Source of the DNA: Clostridiaceae bacterium
GTDB lineage: Bacteria > Bacillota > Clostridia > Acetivibrionales > DTU013
Direction of reading: 5' to 3'
Assembly: GCA_012799845.1 (NCBI GenBank)
Contig: JAAZKL010000090.1
Location: forward strand, 1-11,510
Length of the DNA: 11,510 nt
In this document: positions 7,207 through 11,510 of the stretch, in pieces
Layout: each line of letters starts with the position of its first letter
Position numbering within the stretch: position 1 is the first letter of the stretch
Made by a program: the position numbers and the translations under genes
The notes under the pieces: model-generated
What the model saw: the letters and a program-made list of their open reading frames with translations, nothing else
What the model was told of the DNA's origin: nothing
Databases searched by the model: none

Positions 7207-7291
7207 CGGCATTTCCTCGAGCATTTTCCCGATCCATCCCGGTTCCAAATATGTGCCAGTCGCAGCCGGGAATGAAAACACACAGCAGACA

Positions 7292-7305
7292 CATAATAAA
7301 TTATG
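7292..7305. promoter_or_regulatory. small inverted repeat upstream of the LCP gene
   Basis: CATAAT (7292-7297) and ATTATG (7300-7305) are perfect inverted arms around AA, 37 bases before the LCP start codon. CATAAT could also be a -10 box, but no convincing -35 hexamer lies 16-18 bases upstream. It may be a regulator site or chance. Confidence 0.25.
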
Positions 7306-7342
7306 CTGACATTTAGCTGCGGCGGTTTAAACAGAGGTTGAC

Positions 7343-8308
7343 ATGAGACAGACCAGACGTTTGTTCATAGCATCATTACTTGCACTGCTCTTACTGTCTG
7401 CAAACGGTGTGTTTTTCATCCTGCAGACCGGCATCGGGAGCCTGCACTATGTTCCTGAGCCGTTCAGCGGTGAAAGCGGTTCCGGATATGAGACAAAGAG
7501 CCTGGCCGCGCCGGAAGATAACTCACGGACCCGGTCGCAGGCGGAAGCAAAAAACAGGATGGCGCCTGTAAACCTGATGGTGCTTGGACTGGACAATGAT
7601 AAAACCCGGTGTGATGTCATCATGCTGCTCAATTTCGATCCCGATACATCATCTCTCAACATGCTATCCATTGCCAGGGACACCAGGGTCCGTTCCGGCA
7701 GGAGTTACAGGAAAATCAACTCGCTTTACTCAAAGGGCAGGGAGAAGCTTGTTGCCGATGAAATCTGCAATATCACTGGTCTTCCTGTTCATTACTATAT
7801 TACAGCAGATTTCAGGGGATTCAGAAAAATCGTCGACGCGCTGGGCGGTGTGGAATTCTACGTGCCTTTCAGGATGAAGTACGACGACCCGACCCAGAAC
7901 CTGCACATACATCTGAAAAAAGGGCTTCAGGTGCTGGACGGAAGGAAAGCCGAACAGCTTGTCCGGTACAGGAAAGGGAACCTGAAGGGACAGGGATACA
8001 TCGAAGGCGATATAGGCAGGATCAAAATGCAGCAGGACTTTATCAGGGCGTTGATAGAGCAGAAGCTGACGGTCCAATACATATCAAAAGCGGACGATAT
8101 TTTCACCATTATCAGGGAAAATGTCAAAACCAACATCGAATTGACCGACATAGCCAGGTACTTCTCCAGTGTGGCCAGGCTGAAGAACGAAAATATAAAG
8201 ACATTCGTGTTGCCCGGTGAAAGCCATCTGATCGGAGATGTGTGGTGGTATATTCACGACAGGGAGCAGACAGCCGCCATGATTTCGGAAAATTTCATAC
8301 TGTCCTGA
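7343..8308 (+). CDS. LytR-CpsA-Psr (LCP) family cell-wall glycopolymer ligase
   Basis: 321-residue protein with one N-terminal membrane anchor (about residues 7-27), a polar linker (about 38-73) and an extracellular LCP domain from about residue 76. LCP enzymes move teichoic-acid or other glycopolymers from undecaprenyl-pyrophosphate carriers to peptidoglycan. Conserved elements seen are LMVLGLDNDKTRCDVIML with Asp91, SIARDTRV with Arg112, Asp113 and Arg115, RKINSLY (Lys124, Asn126), VDALGGVEFYVPF, GLQVLDGRKAEQLVRYRKGN, and EGDIGRIKMQQDFI with Arg226, the pyrophosphate-contacting set of the family. The start has GAGG at 7334-7337. The final residues FILS and the TGA lie inside the first unit of a 22-bp tandem repeat, so the native C-terminus may have been altered. 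Older names call such genes transcription attenuators. Confidence 0.93.
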   Translation: MRQTRRLFIASLLALLLLSANGVFFILQTGIGSLHYVPEPFSGESGSGYETKSLAAPEDNSRTRSQAEAKNRMAPVNLMVLGLDNDKTRCDVIMLLNFDPDTSSLNMLSIARDTRVRSGRSYRKINSLYSKGREKLVADEICNITGLPVHYYITADFRGFRKIVDALGGVEFYVPFRMKYDDPTQNLHIHLKKGLQVLDGRKAEQLVRYRKGNLKGQGYIEGDIGRIKMQQDFIRALIEQKLTVQYISKADDIFTIIRENVKTNIELTDIARYFSSVARLKNENIKTFVLPGESHLIGDVWWYIHDREQTAAMISENFILS

Positions 8309-8460
8309 CAGCGGATCCATACTGTCCCGACGGCGGGCCCATACTGTGTTAACGGAGGACCCATACTGTCCCGACAACTGGTCCATACTGTGTTAACGGC
8401 AGACCCATACTGTCCCGACAACTGGTCCATACTGTCCCGACGGCGGGCCCGGCTACTGTA
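8296..8460. repeat. tandem array with 22-bp period, about 7.5 units
   Basis: Units start at 8296, 8318, 8340, 8362, 8384, 8406 and 8428, always 22 bases apart; a decayed eighth begins at 8450. Each opens with the invariant CATACTGT, then a variable 14-base part following NNYRAC. Sub-types are interleaved. Type A continues CCCGACGGCGGGCC (second and seventh units), type B continues GTTAACGG (third and fifth), and type C continues CCCGACAACTGGTC (fourth and sixth, identical). The first unit is a divergent form. Units abut without unique spacers, so it is not a CRISPR array. It overlaps the last 13 bases of the LCP gene. Confidence 0.93.
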
Positions 8461-8692
8461 ATGAAACCTGATCCTTTTTTTGCCGTGCATGATTGAATTA
8501 TGGCAATCAGTTTGATATAGTTCTATTGATACAATACTGTTATCAGTCAGGACTTTTTCAGATACCGGCAGGACTTCCCGGATACTGGAAGCGATTTTTC
8601 AAAGTCCGGGCGTTACAGGTTCCGAAACGTATTTTGCCGGGACATGAAACCGGAAATCCAGATCCGACGTGAGCGGAAAGGGGCGGAAGGAC

Positions 8693-9436
8693 ATGAACTC
8701 ACCGTTGATTATTGCACACAGGGGCGCCTCAAATCAGGCGCCGGAAAATACGATACCAGCGTTCCAGCGGGCATTGGAACTTGGAGCCGGCGGAATCGAA
8801 CTGGATGTGCATATGAGCGCTGACGGATACCTGATGGTGATCCATGACGAAACGGTGGACAGGACCAGCAACGGAAAGGGCCTTGTGAAGGGCAAAACCC
8901 TGGCCGAATTGAAATCGTTGGACTTTGGCTCCTGGTTCTCGGAAGAGTTCAGCGACGAGAAGATACCGGAACTGGAAGAGGTGCTCTGGCTGCTGTCCGG
9001 CTGGGACGGGCTCCTCAACATCGAGATAAAGAACGGGCCGGTCTTTTATCCCGGAATCGAGAAAGCTGTCACAGATGCCTTACATAAATACAGATGGACC
9101 GAAAGGACCATCATTTCATCGTTCAACCATTACAGCCTTGTGGAAATACACAAGTATGACCCTGGGATCAAAACAGCTCCCCTTTACATGGCAGGCCTGT
9201 ACAAACCGTGGGAATACGCGCTCAGCATGGGCGCTGCGGCCATACACCCGTTCTTTTACAATATCGTGCCTGAAGTGGTCACCGGATGCAGACAGAATAA
9301 TATTATGATAAATCCTTTTACGGTGGACGAGCCCGAACACATAAAGGCAGTGGCTTTTGCCGGCGTTGACGGCATCATAACCAATGCGCCTGATGTTGCT
9401 CTGAGAATATTGAAGGAAATGGAGGACGCGGTATGA
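8693..9436 (+). CDS. glycerophosphodiester phosphodiesterase (GDPD family, cytoplasmic)
   Basis: 247-residue enzyme with a TIM-barrel GDPD domain that hydrolyses glycerophosphodiesters to glycerol-3-phosphate and an alcohol. Conserved residues include His9-Arg10 in IIAHRGAS, Glu18-Asn19 in APENT, Glu36 and Asp38 in GIELDVHMS, His51 in VIHDETVDRTSNGKG, and Glu111/Lys113 in LNIEIK. A late INPFTVDEPE and DGIITNAPD complete the domain. There is no signal peptide, so it resembles cytoplasmic UgpQ more than secreted GlpQ. The frame extends to a GTG at 8669, but ATG 8693 is preferred because AAAGGGG lies at 8678-8683 and the protein then starts directly at the first barrel strand. It overlaps the transporter gene by ATGA. 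The 232 bases before it hold no clear promoter; TACAAT near 8533 lacks a -35 partner. Confidence 0.92.
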   Translation: MNSPLIIAHRGASNQAPENTIPAFQRALELGAGGIELDVHMSADGYLMVIHDETVDRTSNGKGLVKGKTLAELKSLDFGSWFSEEFSDEKIPELEEVLWLLSGWDGLLNIEIKNGPVFYPGIEKAVTDALHKYRWTERTIISSFNHYSLVEIHKYDPGIKTAPLYMAGLYKPWEYALSMGAAAIHPFFYNIVPEVVTGCRQNNIMINPFTVDEPEHIKAVAFAGVDGIITNAPDVALRILKEMEDAV

Positions 9437-10716
9437 AACTGAATTATAAGCAGACCATGCTCATCGGACTGGGATTTTTTACGGTAAGCGTAGTTTGGGG
9501 GATATATAATATCGCGATGCCCATCTACCTGGACGACATTGGATTGTCCGGGTTGGCTGTCGGGGCAGTGATGACGATAGACAACATTTTTGCCGTTGTC
9601 TTCCTGCCGGTTTTCGGTGCACCGAGCGACCGGACCAATACCAGGTACGGAAGGCGGATGCCATACCTGCTTGTGGGCATACCGATGTCGGCCCTGGCTT
9701 TCATCCTTATCCCGTTTCTGAGGGCGAGTCTCGTGCCGTTGATGATAGCGGTCGTAGCCATGAATTTCTTCATGAGCATATACAGGGCGCCTACGGTCGC
9801 TCTCATGCCGGATTTCACACCAAGGCAGCTCCGCAGCAAGGCCAACGGAGTCATCAATTTTATGGGCGGCCTGGGAGCCGTGATCGCATTCCTTATCGGC
9901 GGGTTTCTCTTCAGGCTCAATGAGTATCTGCCTTTTGCAGTATGCTCGGGGATAATGATGTTCACGATCATCGTCATGTATCTGAAGATCCGCGAACCCA
10001 GGGAAATTGCCCGTGAGAAAGAAGACGCTCCTGAAGGGGAAGCCGGGGAAGAGAAGAAGGATAAAGATAAAGATAAAGATAAAGATAAGGGCGTTATATT
10101 GAGCCTGATATTTCTGCTCCTTGCGATATTCTTCTGGTTCATTGCCTACAATGCCGTAGAGACTTTCTTTTCGACATTCGGCGAAAAGGTGCTCGGTGTG
10201 GATAAAAGCCAGTCTTCATTCATGCTGTCCGTGTTCTCAGCAATGCTGGTCATTTTCTCCATACCCTCGGGGTTCATTGCATCGAAGATAGGGAGGAAAA
10301 ATACCATCCTGATCGGCATCACGATACTTTTCCTCGTGTTCGTTACGATGAACTTCACGATTGGGATGAATCCGTACATAATATACGTCCTGCTTGCCGT
10401 CGGCGGCATAAGCTGGGCCCTGATAAACATCAACTCTTATCCGATGGTGGTCGAGATGACTTCAAGCAAGGGCATAGGCAAGTATACGGGCTACTATTAC
10501 TTCTTCTCGATGACGGCTGCAATACTGAGCCCGATATTGTTTGGCTTTATAAAGGATCTGCTGGGTGACAGGTTCCTGTTCATTTATTCGAGCATAGCGA
10601 TGGTGCTTGCATTTTTCTTCATGATGCTGGTGAAGCATGGAGAGCCGGATGCCAGACAGAAAGAGGCATTGCAGGATGGAACAGGACCTGACGAAATAAT
10701 ATCGGATGAAGCATGA
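9433..10716 (+). CDS. MFS transporter, SLC45/GPH sugar-symporter-like
   Basis: 427-residue integral membrane protein with about twelve predicted helices in two halves. The loop after helix 2 reads GAPSDRTNTRYGRRMPYLL, the D-R-T-x-T-R-x-G-R-R-x-P form typical of SLC45-like and glycoside/cation symporters. The second half has the matching SKIGRKN loop. The central cytoplasmic loop (about residues 190-220) is acidic and then contains a Lys-Asp repeat encoded by a hexanucleotide microsatellite. The tail is acidic. The start overlaps the GDPD stop (ATGA), with GGAGG at 9421-9425, so the two are probably co-translated. Coupling to GDPD suggests a glycerophosphodiester, polyol or sugar substrate, but that is inference. 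Confidence 0.88.
   Translation: MKLNYKQTMLIGLGFFTVSVVWGIYNIAMPIYLDDIGLSGLAVGAVMTIDNIFAVVFLPVFGAPSDRTNTRYGRRMPYLLVGIPMSALAFILIPFLRASLVPLMIAVVAMNFFMSIYRAPTVALMPDFTPRQLRSKANGVINFMGGLGAVIAFLIGGFLFRLNEYLPFAVCSGIMMFTIIVMYLKIREPREIAREKEDAPEGEAGEEKKDKDKDKDKDKGVILSLIFLLLAIFFWFIAYNAVETFFSTFGEKVLGVDKSQSSFMLSVFSAMLVIFSIPSGFIASKIGRKNTILIGITILFLVFVTMNFTIGMNPYIIYVLLAVGGISWALININSYPMVVEMTSSKGIGKYTGYYYFFSMTAAILSPILFGFIKDLLGDRFLFIYSSIAMVLAFFFMMLVKHGEPDARQKEALQDGTGPDEIISDEA
10060..10089. repeat. hexanucleotide microsatellite (GATAAA)x5 inside the transporter gene
   Basis: Five consecutive GATAAA units, the last ending in G, encode alternating Asp-Lys in the central cytoplasmic loop of the transporter. Because the unit is six bases long, gain or loss of units would change loop length without a frameshift. 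Confidence 0.95.
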
Positions 10717-10762
10717 TCGGCCGGGCATCCGGTGAGACGGTCAGCCAGCCGGAAGGCTGATT

Positions 10763-11419
10763 ATGGAATATTGTCTTACGGCGGATCAATTTATCACTGA
10801 AATATCTGCATATCCGGAAGTTTTACATTATGATATCCCGGGAGGTAATGATCCTGTGCTGGGCTGGGAAGAACTCGAAAATAAGTGCCGTAAATGCATG
10901 CGTTGTGGCCTTGCCAGTACAAGAACGAATGTCGTCATAGGACGCGGTTCAAAAACCGCTCCGGTCATGCTGATCGGCGAAGGACCAGGCGAACAGGAGG
11001 ATCTGCAGGGAAAACCTTTCGTAGGCGCTGCAGGCCAGCTTCTCGATCTGCTGCTGTCCGCGCTGATGTTCAAAGAAGATGATTATTATATATGCAACAT
11101 CGTAAAATGCCGGCCGCCCGGGAACCGTATCCCCACCGATGACGAGGCGGAGCGCTGCCTGCCCTGGCTGCGGAACCAGACGCTGCTGATAAAGCCGCGG
11201 ATCATGGTGTGCATGGGTTCGACCGCGATGAAGTACATAATCGACAGAAATGCGAAGATAACGCAGATAAGAGGGCAATGGACCGAACGCAAGGGTTTCT
11301 GGATCATGCCCACTTTCCATCCGGCGGCACTTCTCAGGGATGCGTCAAAGAAGGCGCTGATGTTCGAAGATATGAAGAAGGTCAGGCTCAAGCTCGAGGA
11401 GCTAAGAGGCTTGCCGTAG
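10763..11419 (+). CDS. uracil-DNA glycosylase, type 4 (iron-sulfur, thermostable-type family)
   Basis: 218-residue DNA-repair enzyme that removes uracil from DNA, starting base-excision repair. Four likely [4Fe-4S] ligands are Cys45 and Cys48 (CMRCGLASTRTNVV), Cys116 (NIVKCRPPGNR) and Cys132 (EAERCLPWL). The 16-residue gap between the last pair matches the Thermus enzyme. The catalytic motif GEGPGEQEDLQGKPFVGAAGQLL is family 4 type, and the C-terminal MPTFHPAALLR supplies the DNA-intercalation motif. The N-terminal 35 residues are an extension seen in many longer members. The start ATG has GGAAGG at 10751-10756. It lies 46 bases after the transporter gene and may be co-transcribed, with no evident functional link. 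Confidence 0.95.
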   Translation: MEYCLTADQFITEISAYPEVLHYDIPGGNDPVLGWEELENKCRKCMRCGLASTRTNVVIGRGSKTAPVMLIGEGPGEQEDLQGKPFVGAAGQLLDLLLSALMFKEDDYYICNIVKCRPPGNRIPTDDEAERCLPWLRNQTLLIKPRIMVCMGSTAMKYIIDRNAKITQIRGQWTERKGFWIMPTFHPAALLRDASKKALMFEDMKKVRLKLEELRGLP

Positions 11420-11450
11420 CTGCGGCTGATGCTGATCCTGGATTATAGTG

Positions 11451-11485
11451 CCGGACCGGTCACTGTTGCCGTGTTCCCGGTCCGG
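11451..11485 (+). terminator. possible hairpin terminator after the glycosylase gene
   Basis: Perfect 9-bp arms CCGGACCGG (11451-11459) and CCGGTCCGG (11477-11485) enclose a 17-base loop, starting 31 bases past the stop codon. The downstream sequence ACTTATTACACC has only a weak T content, so it may instead be a repeat element or protein site. CCGGTCA recurs just before the window edge (11456 and about 11501). Confidence 0.4.
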
Positions 11486-11510
11486 ACTTATTACACCTGG
11501 CCGGTCATTA

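Noticed and set aside
6988..7275. + strand 95-codon ORF covering tRNA-Tyr
   Set aside because: It reads through the tRNA gene and its terminator and lacks a ribosome-binding site.
6896..7294. - strand ORFs across the palindrome and tRNA
   Set aside because: The frames are made from the repeat and the complement of tRNA-Tyr. Such peptides are frequent false annotations next to tRNA genes.
8296..8460. CRISPR array
   Set aside because: The 22-bp units abut each other with no unique spacers, and no cas genes are present.
8254..8490. - strand ORFs with repeated GQYG/DSM text
   Set aside because: They are translations of the 22-bp array in reverse and have no independent coding evidence.
11429..11510. 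Possible new + strand CDS starting MLILDYSAGP at the right edge
   Set aside because: It is open to the edge but has no Shine-Dalgarno at a useful distance and runs through the GC hairpin. Too short to support.

Overview
The window reads as chromosome of an endospore-forming member of the Clostridia (Bacillota). The evidence is a complete germinant-receptor operon with a candidate sigma-G promoter, a LytR-CpsA-Psr cell-wall ligase, strong Shine-Dalgarno sequences, and a tRNA gene that encodes its own CCA end. Base composition is intermediate rather than strongly AT-rich, and AGG and ATA codons are frequent. I cannot name a genus. All complete genes lie on the + strand. Only a gene cut by the left edge lies on the - strand.

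Layout. (1) 1-83: start of a leftward gene resembling the L-fucose/L-arabinose isomerase family, with a possible promoter about 200 bases upstream of its start codon. (2) 455-573: three tandem copies of a 42-bp GC-rich repeat. (3) 595-4834: germinant-receptor operon in the order A subunit, C lipoprotein, small two-helix membrane protein, B subunit, tightly spaced, behind a good match to a forespore sigma-G promoter. (4) 5137-6881: monocistronic AMP-forming long-chain acyl-CoA synthetase with its own promoter and terminator. (5) 6902-6985: a large palindrome built from two inverted copies of the same repeat unit found upstream of the ger operon. (6) 7019-7206: tRNA-Tyr(GUA) with promoter and hairpin. 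(7) 7343-8308: LCP-family ligase whose last four codons and stop fall inside a 22-bp-period tandem array (8296-8460). (8) 8693-11419: apparent operon of a glycerophosphodiester phosphodiesterase, an MFS/SLC45-like transporter (ATGA overlap) and a type-4 iron-sulfur uracil-DNA glycosylase.

How the genes work together. The four ger genes should assemble one receptor in the inner spore membrane. The phosphodiesterase and transporter are translationally coupled, which suggests linked uptake or release and metabolism of a small polyol or sugar compound, but the substrate cannot be read from sequence. The remaining genes (acyl-CoA synthetase, tRNA, LCP ligase, glycosylase) are ordinary chromosomal functions.

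I found no clearly new enzyme system, CRISPR array, prophage or insertion sequence. The unusual material is in the repeats. One repeat family appears both as a direct tandem array and as a near-perfect palindrome. A second, unrelated array of interleaved sub-types runs into a coding region. A hexanucleotide microsatellite lies in the transporter.
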